From: Planctomycetaceae bacterium
GTDB lineage: Bacteria > Planctomycetota > Planctomycetia > Planctomycetales > Planctomycetaceae
Reading direction: 5' to 3'
Assembly: GCA_029259815.1 (NCBI GenBank)
Contig: JAJDEJ010000088.1
Span: forward strand, 20,889-84,888
DNA length: 64,000 nt
Shown: positions 33,578 to 42,248 of the stretch, piece by piece
How positions within the stretch are numbered: position 1 is the stretch's first letter
Layout: each line of letters opens with the position of its first letter
Position numbers and translations under genes: made by a program
The notes under the pieces: model-generated
What the model saw: the letters and a program-made list of their open reading frames with translations, nothing else
What the model was told of the DNA's origin: nothing
Database searches by the model: none

Positions 33578-35368
33578 ATGAGTATTGCAACTCCCACCGC
33601 TGAAGCGTCGCACGATGGCGAGCATCATGCTCATGTCGAGGACAAGTTGGCGCTGCTGAAGAAGATTCATACGTTTTCGACGGACCACAAGGTCATCGGC
33701 GTGCAGTTTCTGATCACGACGATGCTGATGCTTTTGGTTGGTGGTGCGCTCGCCCTCGGCGTGCGTTGGCAACTCGCGTTCCCGTGGGAGTCGATGCCGT
33801 TCTTCGGCAGTCTGTTCGCCCAGCAGGGTGGGCAGATTTCGCCCGAGTTCTACACGATGCTGTTCACGATGCACGCAACGGTGATGATCTTCCTGGTGAT
33901 CATCCCGATTCTCGCAGGTGCGTTCGGCAACTTTCTGATCCCGCTGATGATCGGTGCGGATGACATGGCGTTCCCGTTGCTCAACGCACTGAGCTACTGG
34001 TTCATGTGGCCGGCGATTGCGTGCTTCGGGGCGAGCTTCTTTTTCGGTGGTGGACCGGCAGCCGGTTGGACGAGTTACCCGGTATTGTCAGCCGTGCAGG
34101 AGGCGGCTCCCGGGTCGGGCATGGCACAGACCATGTGGCTCCTCGCCGTGACGTTCGTCGGCGTGTCATCCATGATGGGCTCCGTCAATTACATGACGAC
34201 GATCATTAATATGCGGGCACCCGGCATGACTCTGTTCCGCATGCCGCTGACGATCTGGGCCATGTTCATCACGGCCATCCTGCAGGCTTTCGCCCTTCCC
34301 GTGCTGACGGCAGCCGGCTTCATGCTGCTATTTGAGCGAACGCTTGGTTTTACATTCTTCGTCCCCGGTGGACTGGTGATCAATAATGCCGATCCAACCA
34401 CGGGCGGCGGACAACCCCTGTTGTGGCAGCACCTGTTCTGGTTCTACTCCCACCCCGCGGTGTACATCATGATTCTGCCCGCGATGGGCATGGTCAGCGA
34501 CATGCTCGCCTGCATGAGCCGTAAGCCCATCTTCGGGTACAAGCCGATGGTCTACTCGATGGCCGCGATTGCTGGGCTGGGGTTCATCGTGTGGGGACAC
34601 CACATGTTTATCTCGGGGATGAACCCGGCTCTCGGTATGACCTTCATGGTTTCAACCATGATGATCGCCTTGCCTTCAGCCGTGAAAGTGTTCAACTGGA
34701 TCGGCACCATGTGGGGCGGACGTTTGCAGTTCAACACGGTGTTGCTCAACGCGGTCGCATTCGTTTCCATGTTCATTGTCGGTGGCCTCTCCGGCATCTT
34801 CATGGCGGCGGTGCCGGTCGACATTTACATTCACGACACGTACTTCATCGTGGCTCACTTCCACTATGTCCTGTTCGGTGCGACGCTGTTCGGCGTCTTC
34901 GGAGCCATTCACTTCTGGTTCCCCAAGATGTTCGGTCGCACGATGAGCGAGACTGTGGGCAAGTGGCACTTCTTCCTGACGTTCATCGGCTTTAACGGCA
35001 CCTTCTTCCCGATGCACTTGCTGGGTGTCGCGGGCATGCCTCGTCGTTACGCCGACCCGTATCTGCATCCGTATCTTGAGCACCTGTTGCCGATGAACCA
35101 GTTCATGACAATCTGTGCAATCCTCATGGGGTTCGCGCAACTGCTGCTGTTGGGCAACTTCCTGATCAGCATATTCGTTGGCAAGGAGTGCAGCGACAAC
35201 CCGTGGCACGCGAACGGCCTCGAATGGTCTGCCCCGTCGCCGCCTCCGCACGGCAACTTCCCGTCGGTGCCAGTCGTCTATCGTGGCCCTTATGAGTATT
35301 CCGATCCCGCCCAGCCTGAAGGACTGGACTACTGGCCGCAGACGGAACCACCGCCGGCTCCAGCATGA
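33578..35368 (+). CDS. ctaD: Cytochrome c oxidase subunit I, A2-type
   Basis: 596 residues, at least 12 helices. It holds the low-spin heme, the heme a3-CuB centre and proton channels. Visible: MHATVMIF (low-spin heme ligand), FYSHPAVYIMILP (CuB His with the His-x3-Tyr cross-link pair), GHHMFISG (CuB histidines) and DTYFIVAHFHYVL (heme ligands). The D-channel glutamate of A1 oxidases (HPEVY) is replaced by Ala and preceded by Tyr-Ser (YSHPAVY), which defines the A2 subfamily, e.g. Thermus and Rhodothermus caa3. A Pro-rich C-terminal tail follows. Reduces O2 to water and pumps protons. Confidence 0.96.
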   Translation: MSIATPTAEASHDGEHHAHVEDKLALLKKIHTFSTDHKVIGVQFLITTMLMLLVGGALALGVRWQLAFPWESMPFFGSLFAQQGGQISPEFYTMLFTMHATVMIFLVIIPILAGAFGNFLIPLMIGADDMAFPLLNALSYWFMWPAIACFGASFFFGGGPAAGWTSYPVLSAVQEAAPGSGMAQTMWLLAVTFVGVSSMMGSVNYMTTIINMRAPGMTLFRMPLTIWAMFITAILQAFALPVLTAAGFMLLFERTLGFTFFVPGGLVINNADPTTGGGQPLLWQHLFWFYSHPAVYIMILPAMGMVSDMLACMSRKPIFGYKPMVYSMAAIAGLGFIVWGHHMFISGMNPALGMTFMVSTMMIALPSAVKVFNWIGTMWGGRLQFNTVLLNAVAFVSMFIVGGLSGIFMAAVPVDIYIHDTYFIVAHFHYVLFGATLFGVFGAIHFWFPKMFGRTMSETVGKWHFFLTFIGFNGTFFPMHLLGVAGMPRRYADPYLHPYLEHLLPMNQFMTICAILMGFAQLLLLGNFLISIFVGKECSDNPWHANGLEWSAPSPPPHGNFPSVPVVYRGPYEYSDPAQPEGLDYWPQTEPPPAPA

Positions 35369-35371
35369 GCC

Positions 35372-35493
35372 AATGTCGAATGTCGAAGCCAGAATGACGA
35401 AATCCGAATTGGGTTCCAGAATCCTTGGTGACTCGATTCCAATTTCAACATTCGTGCTTCGTCATTCCTTCGACATTCTGATTTCGACATTCG
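35372..35493. repeat. GTCGAATGTCGAA inverted repeat (family I)
   Basis: Left arm 35372-35401 (AATGTCGAATGTCGAAGCCA then GAATGACGAA) and right arm about 35457-35493 (TTCGTCATTCCTTCGACATT then CTGATTTCGACATTCG) are imperfect inverted copies. They fill most of the spacer between subunit I and heme A synthase. Confidence 0.75.
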
Positions 35494-35521
35494 TAATTCA
35501 AACAAAAGATAAAATGCGCTC

Positions 35522-36493
35522 GTGACAACTCCTCACTACCATCCCTGGCTGCATCGCTTTGCAGTGAGCACCGTCTGCGTGGCGATGATCACGCTGGTGA
35601 TGGGTGCGCTGGTGACGACACTCAATGCGGGCATGGCCTTTCGCGACTGGCCCACATCCGACGGTCAGGCGATGCTCACCTATCCGTGGTTGGCCGACTT
35701 TGCACGCGACTGGGACAAATTCCTCGAACATGGCCACCGATTGGCCGGGATGCTGATCGGTGTCTGGTCGATCGCGCTCGTCACACTCGTGACGAAGTTC
35801 GAACAACGTCGCTGGGTGAAGTTCGCTGCTTTTGGTGTCTTGGTCGGAGTCATCTGTCAGGGCATCCTCGGTGGGTTCCGTGTGTGGTTTGATGAACGTG
35901 GTCTCGCCATGCTGCACGGAGCGTTTGCCGCGTGCGTGTTCTCACTGATGGCGACCGTGGCAACCGTCTTGAGTCGCCGCTGGCGAGAAGCAGCCACACG
36001 ACCTCACTCTCGGCTCAGTAATGCAGTCCCCGTAATGGCCGTTGTGACCGTGGTTGCGATCGCTGCTCAGTATCTTCTCGGCGGTTTGATCCGTCATCAT
36101 GGGACAGGACTTTACGAACATCTGGGGCTCGGGATCGTCACGCTGCTGATCGTATTTGCTAATACGATCGTCGCATATCGCAGTGGAATTGTGTGGTTGC
36201 GATGGTCAAGCAGCCTGCTGATGGGCATCGTGTTGCTGCAAATGTCATTGGGCGGAGCGGCATGGGTCACCAAATTTGGCCTTGGGATGACGGGATATGT
36301 CGCTGTGGCTGATTCGATTCAACAGATCGTCTTCCGCACGGCTCACACAATTGTGGGCATCGTGGTGTTGATGACATCGGTGGTGCATGTCGTCCGCACG
36401 CAGCGGGTGGTCTGGGTCTCCCGCGATGGATTCGCTGCGGATCGAGTCGCGCCCCTGTCACAACAGATGTCCGTTGCGGGAGGTGTTGCATGA
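35522..36493 (+). CDS. ctaA: Heme A synthase (CtaA/COX15)
   Basis: 323 residues, eight predicted helices in two four-helix halves. It converts heme O to heme A for the oxidase. Conserved blocks: the short N-terminal HRFAVSTVCVAMITLVMGALV, DWPTSDGQ, EHGHRLAGMLIGVW, the mid LGGLIRHHGTGLYEHLG, and FRTAHTIVGIVVLMTSVVHVVR with the heme-ligand His residues. The GTG start at 35522 has no clear Shine-Dalgarno and lies at the edge of a repeat tract. Its stop overlaps the heme O synthase start by 4 nt (ATGA), so the two successive enzymes of heme A synthesis are translationally coupled. Confidence 0.92.
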   Translation: MTTPHYHPWLHRFAVSTVCVAMITLVMGALVTTLNAGMAFRDWPTSDGQAMLTYPWLADFARDWDKFLEHGHRLAGMLIGVWSIALVTLVTKFEQRRWVKFAAFGVLVGVICQGILGGFRVWFDERGLAMLHGAFAACVFSLMATVATVLSRRWREAATRPHSRLSNAVPVMAVVTVVAIAAQYLLGGLIRHHGTGLYEHLGLGIVTLLIVFANTIVAYRSGIVWLRWSSSLLMGIVLLQMSLGGAAWVTKFGLGMTGYVAVADSIQQIVFRTAHTIVGIVVLMTSVVHVVRTQRVVWVSRDGFAADRVAPLSQQMSVAGGVA

Positions 36494-37458
36494 GCACGGC
36501 GACAGCTCCCTCTCCATCGAAGACATCATACGTCGACACTCCGGTCGTCGAGCCTGCTCTGAGTGTGCATACAAGCTCGCTCTCGACATGGTCCATCGCC
36601 AGAACGGCCGACTTCCTTGAACTGACGAAGCCGCGGATTGCGGTCATGGTGCTGGTCACGGTCGCGGTCGGATACACGCTTGGCTCGCAGGGCAACTGGC
36701 AACTGGCCGTGCTGTTGCCGACGCTGATCGGTGTCGCACTTGTCGCCAGTGGGTCGAGTGCGTTGAATCAGTACTTGGAGCGATTCACGGATGCGAAGAT
36801 GCCTCGCACGGTCGATCGTCCACTTCCTGCCGGTCGACTGACTCCGATGGAGGTTCTGACATTTGGTGTGACGTGCGGAGTGGTTGGTACCGTTTGGCTG
36901 GCGATGACGGTCAATCTCCTGACGGCTCTGCTGACGCTGGGCACACTGGTGATGTATGTCGGCGTTTACACGCCTTTCAAGCGATACACTTCGGTCTGCA
37001 CTGCAATTGGTGCGGTGCCTGGCGCGTTGCCGCCCGTCCTGGGCTGGGCAGCCGCTCGTGGGTCACTCGATGCAGGAGCATTCGCCCTGTTCGCCGTCTT
37101 GTTCCTCTGGCAGTTCCCACACTTTCTGGCGATTGCCTGGATGTACCGCGAGCAGTACGAAAAAGCGGGTCTTAAGATGTTGCCTCGCAGTCGATCGCCT
37201 CGCGTCGTCAGCCTGATGGCGGTCACATATGCGATCGTGCTGATTCCCGCGAGTCTGTTGCCCCACGTAACCGGATTGGCAGGCGATTGGTACGCCGTTG
37301 CGGCAGTGGTACTTGGTGGTGCCTACCTGGCCTCGTCGGTACGATTTGCCTGGAATGAATCACGAGCAACTGCACGAGGCGTGCTGTTGACTTCACTGAT
37401 CTATCTGCCGATGCTCTTGCTGGTGCTGACTTTCGACCATTTGAGATTGCTGATGTAG
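36490..37458 (+). CDS. ctaB: Protoheme IX farnesyltransferase (heme O synthase)
   Basis: 322 residues, UbiA-superfamily membrane prenyltransferase. It attaches a farnesyl group to heme B to make heme O. Motifs: ELTKPRIAVMVLVTVAVGY at the start of helix 1, NQYLERFTDAKMPRTVDRPLPAGR (the Asp-rich Mg-prenyl-diphosphate site with conserved Asn and Asp), YTPFKRYTS, GAVPGALPPVLGW and WQFPHFLAIAWMYREQYEKAG. Overlaps ctaA by ATGA. The spacer to subunit III (37459-37532) holds a family A palindrome and a family F tract. Confidence 0.95.
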   Translation: MSTATAPSPSKTSYVDTPVVEPALSVHTSSLSTWSIARTADFLELTKPRIAVMVLVTVAVGYTLGSQGNWQLAVLLPTLIGVALVASGSSALNQYLERFTDAKMPRTVDRPLPAGRLTPMEVLTFGVTCGVVGTVWLAMTVNLLTALLTLGTLVMYVGVYTPFKRYTSVCTAIGAVPGALPPVLGWAAARGSLDAGAFALFAVLFLWQFPHFLAIAWMYREQYEKAGLKMLPRSRSPRVVSLMAVTYAIVLIPASLLPHVTGLAGDWYAVAAVVLGGAYLASSVRFAWNESRATARGVLLTSLIYLPMLLLVLTFDHLRLLM

Positions 37459-37472
37459 TCCTGTGGTTTGAT

Positions 37473-37494
37473 CCCACGGGGCGTAGCCCGTGGG
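37473..37494. repeat. Palindromic repeat, family A (copy 2)
   Basis: CCCACGGG, loop GCGTAG, CCCGTGGG, then CTTGG. Identical arms to copies 1 and 3. Confidence 0.88.
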
Positions 37495-37498
37495 CTTG

Positions 37499-37530
37499 GC
37501 TGACAACTGAACACTGACAACTGACAACTT
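37499..37530. repeat. AACTGA-type short tandem repeat (family F)
   Basis: GCTGACAACTGAACACTGAC and AACTGACAACTT, just upstream of the subunit III start codon, in the same order after a family A palindrome as at 22829-22896. Confidence 0.8.
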
Positions 37531-37532
37531 CC

Positions 37533-38597
37533 ATGTCTCATCACGATGCACCAACGCCGTCCTTGAAGATGGGTCTGCCGATTCCCAACAGTAAGCTGGG
37601 AATGTGGCTGTTCCTGGGGACGGAGATCATGTTCTTCACGGCGTTCATCGGCACCTACATCGTCCTCTACTTCGGCTCGCCCGGCTGGCCGACCGATACG
37701 CATGTGACGCACATCAGCATCATCGCCGGGGGCGTCAACACGTTCGTGCTGATTTTCTCCAGCTACATGGTGGTCGTCGCTCACGAGGCGATGGCTCTGC
37801 GGAACTTCGACAAGGCCTACAAAGCATTGCTCGTCACGTTCGCTTGTGCGTTCGTCTTCCTCGGCATCAAGAGTTACGAGTATTACGGCAAGTTCTCACA
37901 CAACATTCTGCCGGGACAAATCGCTGAGAACGACGAGCAGGCGATTGACAAGGTGGTCCAAGAGAGTGAAGCGGCCTCAGATGAATGGTTGAATGATCTT
38001 GTGCCGGGTGACGGAAGTCCTGAGCGGATTCACATCAAGCAACTCGCTGCCCGCAATGTGGCCGGAGCTGAAAGTGAACTCACCCAGGTCACTCAGCAAC
38101 TTAAGGACATGGACGGGGCGAGTTCCGAGAGGCAAGCGGAACTTCAACAGCGAGAAGCCATGTGGCAGGCAATCGTCGACAACAAGGCACAGATTGAGAA
38201 CTGGGTCGCGCTGGACGCCGCTGTTACCAAACTGCGGGACGATGTCTCAGCGAATCGGCTGACAATGGAGCAGACCGACGAGCGTCTGACGACCTTGCAA
38301 GCCGACGAGCGGTTCGCCTCGCATATGGCAGCCGTGCATCATCCGCATCCCATCCTGTACGGAAACCTATTCGCCTCGATGTACTTCCTGATGACAGGTT
38401 TCCACGCAGTGCACGTCGTCGTGGGGATGATTCTGTTCGCCATCGTGCTGTCGAAGGGAGCCAGATTGAGCGAGGAGTGGACTGACTGGGTCGAGAACAG
38501 TGGCCTCTATTGGCACTTTGTCGACTTGGTGTGGATCTTCCTGTTCCCGTTGATCTACATCATTCCCGGCTTTGATCGTGGGACTCCCGGTCACTGA
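37533..38597 (+). CDS. ctaE: Cytochrome c oxidase subunit III with coiled-coil insertion
   Basis: 354 residues. Helices at [45 protein letters not shown] and [23 protein letters not shown] are typical of subunit III. About 140 charged residues (122-262) with heptad character follow ([53 protein letters not shown]). The protein then returns to the family with [25 protein letters not shown] and [21 protein letters not shown]. Bacterial subunit III is usually near 200-270 residues without this insert. The insertion sits in the loop after the third helix and probably projects from the membrane, perhaps to touch a partner complex. Confidence 0.93.
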   Translation: MSHHDAPTPSLKMGLPIPNSKLGMWLFLGTEIMFFTAFIGTYIVLYFGSPGWPTDTHVTHISIIAGGVNTFVLIFSSYMVVVAHEAMALRNFDKAYKALLVTFACAFVFLGIKSYEYYGKFSHNILPGQIAENDEQAIDKVVQESEAASDEWLNDLVPGDGSPERIHIKQLAARNVAGAESELTQVTQQLKDMDGASSERQAELQQREAMWQAIVDNKAQIENWVALDAAVTKLRDDVSANRLTMEQTDERLTTLQADERFASHMAAVHHPHPILYGNLFASMYFLMTGFHAVHVVVGMILFAIVLSKGARLSEEWTDWVENSGLYWHFVDLVWIFLFPLIYIIPGFDRGTPGH

Positions 38598-38644
38598 AAC
38601 AACTCTCAATACCTTACTCAAAACAAACCGACGGACATTCAGCG

Positions 38645-39088
38645 ATGGCCTATCAGGAAACCGCCGAAGGGCATCACGAACATCACCACGTGAACTATTG
38701 GTTGATCTTTATCGCCTTGTGTATATGCACGGCGATCTCCGTCGTGTTCGATGTTGTGCAATTGGACCGTCGTCTCATCGCAGTTCTGGTGCTCGCAGTC
38801 GCCGTGGCGAAGGCCCAGTTCGTCATGCGGTACTTCATGCATCTCAAGTTCGAGGGAGCCTGGAAGTACGTGCTGCTGCTGCCGACGGCCATTCTCGCCT
38901 GCGGGCTGCCACTCGCCCTCGCACCCGACATCGGTCTGCACTACTACCGCACGGACGTCCCCCAGTATCGCACCGCCATGCGGGAAGGGATCATCCCCAA
39001 CGAGGGTGGAGCCCCCCTTGAGCCTGAAGCCGGCCATGCGGACGACCATAACCATGCCGGTGGAGACGAAGGAAGCCATCAGGAATGA
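38645..39088 (+). CDS. Cytochrome c oxidase subunit IV-like protein
   Basis: 147 residues with three hydrophobic segments (YWLIFIALCICTAISVVFDVV, LIAVLVLAVAVAKAQFVMRYFMHL, YVLLLPTAILACGLPLALA). The VAKAQFVMRYFMHLKFEG block matches the small prokaryotic subunit IV (COX4 pro/CtaF type). Both ends are His-rich (GHHEHHHVNYW and HADDHNHAGGDEGSHQE), possibly a metal-holding feature. Overlaps the next gene by 4 nt (ATGA), tying the oxidase to the ABC transporter pair. Confidence 0.85.
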   Translation: MAYQETAEGHHEHHHVNYWLIFIALCICTAISVVFDVVQLDRRLIAVLVLAVAVAKAQFVMRYFMHLKFEGAWKYVLLLPTAILACGLPLALAPDIGLHYYRTDVPQYRTAMREGIIPNEGGAPLEPEAGHADDHNHAGGDEGSHQE

Positions 39089-40029
39089 CTGATCCCGCCC
39101 TCTCGGTGGAGGGTGTCTCGTTCCGGTACGGCGACCGGCAGGCGCTCCATGATGTGACGTTTGCTGTACAACCGGGAGAGATCTTCGGATTGCTCGGACC
39201 AAACGGCGGCGGCAAGACGACCCTGTTCCGCATCCTCTCGACGACGCTGCCGGTTCAACAGGGAAGGGCAACTCTTGCAGGGCACGATGTCGCTGCATCT
39301 CCGGACGCTGTCCGCCGCACGATTGGAGTGACGTTTCAGTCGCCCAGTCTCGATCCGAAGCTGACCGTCGGTGAAAACCTGACCTATCAGGGTCACCTCT
39401 ATGGCATGACGGGGGCGACTCTGAAGCAGCGCTGCGACGATTTGCTCAATCGGCTGGGACTGTCCGATCGCCGCAGCGACATCGCCGAGACACTCTCCGG
39501 CGGACTGAAACGACGGGTCGAAATCGCCAAGAGTCTGTTGCATGAGCCGCGTATTCTCCTGTTGGACGAACCAAGCACGGGACTCGACCCGGGAGCAAGA
39601 CACGATCTCTGGCGATACCTTTCGCAACTCCGCAGTGAAGCCGGCGTCACAGTGATGGTGACGACACACCTCATGGAAGAGGCCGAGCGTTGCGACCGGC
39701 TAGGACTGCTCAGCAAGGGTGAACTCGTCGCCTTGGGCACACCGGACGAACTGCGAACCTCCGTCGGCGGCGATTGCATCACGGTCCAGCCAGTCGAGCC
39801 GGGAAGCGACTTGCCGACACGGATTCGCGAGCGGTTCGAAGTCGACGTTCAGGAAGTCGATGGGGCCATTCGTGTGGAACGCGAGCAGGGCCATGAGTTG
39901 GTCCGCGATCTCGTGGCTGCGTTCCCCAACGCCGTCAAGTCCGTCGCCTTCGGCAAACCCACACTCGAAGACGTGTTCATTCAAAGGACCGGCCACCACT
40001 TCTGGGATGAGGAGCCGAGCGACTCATGA
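39085..40029 (+). CDS. ABC transporter ATP-binding protein
   Basis: 314 residues. Full nucleotide-binding domain: Walker A GLLGPNGGGKTTLFR (about 33-47), Q-loop FQSPS, signature LSGGLKRRVEIA, Walker B ILLLDEPSTGLDP, and H-switch MVTTHLMEEAERC. A C-terminal extension (about 220-314) is typical of ABC-2-type exporter ATPases of the CcmA/DrrA/NatA kind. It is translationally coupled to the subunit IV gene and followed by its permease. Placement inside an oxidase cluster suggests export of something needed for assembly (cofactor, lipid or peptide), but the substrate is unknown. Confidence 0.92.
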   Translation: MTDPALSVEGVSFRYGDRQALHDVTFAVQPGEIFGLLGPNGGGKTTLFRILSTTLPVQQGRATLAGHDVAASPDAVRRTIGVTFQSPSLDPKLTVGENLTYQGHLYGMTGATLKQRCDDLLNRLGLSDRRSDIAETLSGGLKRRVEIAKSLLHEPRILLLDEPSTGLDPGARHDLWRYLSQLRSEAGVTVMVTTHLMEEAERCDRLGLLSKGELVALGTPDELRTSVGGDCITVQPVEPGSDLPTRIRERFEVDVQEVDGAIRVEREQGHELVRDLVAAFPNAVKSVAFGKPTLEDVFIQRTGHHFWDEEPSDS

Positions 40030-40049
40030 CGCATCCCATCACATTCAGC

Positions 40050-40088
40050 CCTCCGCGCGGCCTCCGCGCCTCTGCGTCTCCGCGGTGA
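40050..40088. repeat. Dispersed CCTCCGCG...TCTCCGCGGTG repeat (family J, copy 1)
   Basis: CCTCCGCGCGGCCTCCGCGC then CTCTGCGTCTCCGCGGTGA, between the ABC ATPase and the permease. An inverted copy lies just past the permease (40916-40957); a third copy is at 53274-53315. Confidence 0.85.
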
Positions 40089-40092
40089 ACTC

Positions 40093-40908
40093 ATGTCACA
40101 ACCCTCATCCAACATGCCTCTCGCCGTCTGGTCGCTGACGAAGCGTGAACTGGTCCGCTTCGTGCGGCAGCGGTCACGTGCGATCGGGGCGTTCCTCCAG
40201 CCGGTGATTTTCTGGGTGTTGTTCGGCACGGGTCTGTCCGGCTCGTTTCGCATGCCGGGAACCGAAGGAGGGCTGTCCTACGCGGAGTTCTTCCTGCCGG
40301 GCATCGCTGCGATGATCGTGATGTTCACGTCAATCTTTTCTGCCATCTCTGTGATTCAAGATCGCAATGAGGGCTTTTTGCAGGGTGTCCTCGTCTCACC
40401 CGTCTCTCGCACATCGATCGTACTTGGCAAGCTGTGCGGCGGGACTTTGTTGGCAGTGCTGCAAGGTTTGCTGTTTCTCGGGCTGGCCGCAGGTCTACAA
40501 TTCACAGGACTCGTCCCCAAGATGGATTGGAATCTGTCGGTGACCAGTTTCGTCGGGACGGTCGCCTTCCTGATGTTGATGGGCTTTGGTCTCTGCGGAC
40601 TCGGGTACATCTTCGCCTGGCGACTGGATTCGATTCAGGGGTTTCATGCGATCATGAGTGTGCTGCTGTTTCCGATGTGGCTGCTGTCTGGTGCGTTTTT
40701 CCCGGCAGCCGGCAGTGGCTGGCTCAAGTGGATCATCGCTGCTAATCCGTTGACATACGGGGTCGCAGGACTGCGGCGGGTGATGGCGAGCGACGCGGCA
40801 TCGGTTGCAGAGTTACCATCGATGGGAACGTGTATTGCCGTGTCGGTCGTGTTTGCCTTGGTGTGTGTGGTGATTGATGTCCGCATGACGAAGAAGCATC
40901 GTATCTGA
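40093..40908 (+). CDS. ABC-2-type transporter permease
   Basis: 271 residues with six hydrophobic segments, including IGAFLQPVIFWVLFGTGLSGSF, FFLPGIAAMIVMFTSIFSAISVI and ALCVVIDV-like C-terminal helix. The ABC-2 pattern is clear: RNEGFLQGVLVSPVSRTSIVLGKLCGGTLLAVLQGLLFL in the middle and LLFPMWLLSGAFFPA..WLKWIIAANPLTYGVAGLR near the end. Forms the exporter with the preceding ATPase. The gene is bracketed by inverted copies of the family J repeat, 4 nt before the start and 7 nt after the stop. Confidence 0.92.
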   Translation: MSQPSSNMPLAVWSLTKRELVRFVRQRSRAIGAFLQPVIFWVLFGTGLSGSFRMPGTEGGLSYAEFFLPGIAAMIVMFTSIFSAISVIQDRNEGFLQGVLVSPVSRTSIVLGKLCGGTLLAVLQGLLFLGLAAGLQFTGLVPKMDWNLSVTSFVGTVAFLMLMGFGLCGLGYIFAWRLDSIQGFHAIMSVLLFPMWLLSGAFFPAAGSGWLKWIIAANPLTYGVAGLRRVMASDAASVAELPSMGTCIAVSVVFALVCVVIDVRMTKKHRI

Positions 40909-40915
40909 CGAGGGA

Positions 40916-40957
40916 TTTACACCGCGGAGACGCGGAGGCACAGAGACGCGCGGAGAG
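40916..40957. repeat. Family J repeat, inverted (copy 2)
   Basis: TTTACACCGCGGAGACGCGG then AGGCACAGAGACGCGCGGAGAG, the reverse-complement orientation of 40050-40088. Lies between the permease stop and the Sco start. Confidence 0.85.
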
Positions 40958-40961
40958 TCTG

Positions 40962-42191
40962 GTGAGAGAGTCGTTGATCATTCTGACAGTCGTCGCCTTC
41001 TGGGGGAGCGGGAGCATTGCGGATGATGCTGGTGTCACGTCGGCACAGGAGCCGATCGTTGTGCAGCCGTCGGAGGAGGATGATCCGGTCGTCATCGTTC
41101 TCGGCGAGGAGCAGGATGACCCGCTGTTGATCGGTCCATTCGAGTTGATCGATCAGAATGGTGAGACGTTTTCGAGCGAGGAACTGGCGGGGCATCCGTG
41201 GGTGGCGAGTTTCATCTTTACGAAGTGTGCGGGGTTCTGCCCGACACTCGTCCGGGACATGAAACTTGAGATCGCCGACCGCGTGAAGGATCCGGAGGTG
41301 CGATACGTGACGATCACGGTCGACCCGGAGTACGACACGCCGGAGAAACTCAAACAGTACGCTGACGTGTACGGCGTCGATGCTGAAAAGTGGAAGTTCC
41401 TCACGGGTGACAAGGACACGATCTATCGCATCGTCCAGCACGGATTTCGGTTGCCCGTTTTCGAGATGGAAGGAGAGGATCGCAGGCCAGGATTCGAGGT
41501 GGCACACTCGTTGAGCCTGATTCATGTTGGACCGGACGGGCGAATCATTGGCAAGTATGACAGCCGTGAGTCGGGCGAGGTACTCTCGCTGCGACGCGTG
41601 TTGAACGGTCAAATCGAGACGCCGGAGGAGAATCTGCCGATCGTGGGTGAGCCTGCGACTGACGAGGACACGAGCGATCAACTGACGGAGGTGCCGTCAG
41701 TGCAAGTGCAGGACGCACTGGCGATGGTCGACGACAGGCAACTCCCCGACTGGGCCGCTCGGCTGCCGACGACCAATGCGATGCTCAACGGACTGGCGAC
41801 CGTCCTGCTGATGCTGGGCTTCATCGCCATCAAGCTGGGCAACGTCCGTGTCCACAAACGGATGATGCTGATGGCGTTTGGGACGTCGATCGCGTTCCTC
41901 GCCTGCTACCTGACGTATCATTTCGCCCTCAACCATTACACGGGAACCCACGGGAAGTCATTCGAAGGAACGGGAGCCGTACGCACGGCTTACTACGCGA
42001 TCCTCATCAGTCATGTGCTGTTGGCGATGGCGGTGCCCGTCTTGGCGATCATCACGATCTATCGGGGATTACGGGAGCAATGGGACGCTCACCGCCGCAT
42101 CGCGCGGGTGACGTTCCCGATCTGGCTTTACGTGTCTGTGACAGGGGTTATCATTTACGGAATGCTGTACCATTGGCCGGTCGCCGTTTAG
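40962..42191 (+). CDS. Sco1/SenC copper chaperone fused to DUF420 membrane domain
   Basis: 409 residues. Exported thioredoxin-fold Sco domain (about 45-215): FTKCAGFCPTLVRDM holds the copper-binding C-x3-C, and FEVAHSLSLIHVGPDGRI holds the His ligand. Sco proteins load the CuA site of subunit II. After a linker rich in acidic residues comes a DUF420 domain (about 268-405) with four helices and conserved His residues: NGLATVLLMLGFIAIKLGN..VHKRMM, LTYHFALNHYTG, ILISHVLLAM, and HRRIARVTFPIWLYVSVTGVIIYGML. DUF420 genes usually stand beside oxidase genes (CtaM-like). GTG start 40962 follows the family J repeat. Confidence 0.9.
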   Translation: MRESLIILTVVAFWGSGSIADDAGVTSAQEPIVVQPSEEDDPVVIVLGEEQDDPLLIGPFELIDQNGETFSSEELAGHPWVASFIFTKCAGFCPTLVRDMKLEIADRVKDPEVRYVTITVDPEYDTPEKLKQYADVYGVDAEKWKFLTGDKDTIYRIVQHGFRLPVFEMEGEDRRPGFEVAHSLSLIHVGPDGRIIGKYDSRESGEVLSLRRVLNGQIETPEENLPIVGEPATDEDTSDQLTEVPSVQVQDALAMVDDRQLPDWAARLPTTNAMLNGLATVLLMLGFIAIKLGNVRVHKRMMLMAFGTSIAFLACYLTYHFALNHYTGTHGKSFEGTGAVRTAYYAILISHVLLAMAVPVLAIITIYRGLREQWDAHRRIARVTFPIWLYVSVTGVIIYGMLYHWPVAV

Positions 42192-42248
42192 CAGCACATT
42201 TGAAATGTGCGGCTCAACGGAGTTCGACCTCGAATCGGATGAATTGTT

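Noticed and set aside
35514..35525. Short ATGCGCTCGTGA leader peptide before ctaA
   Set aside because: Three codons only and no ribosome-binding site; likely chance.
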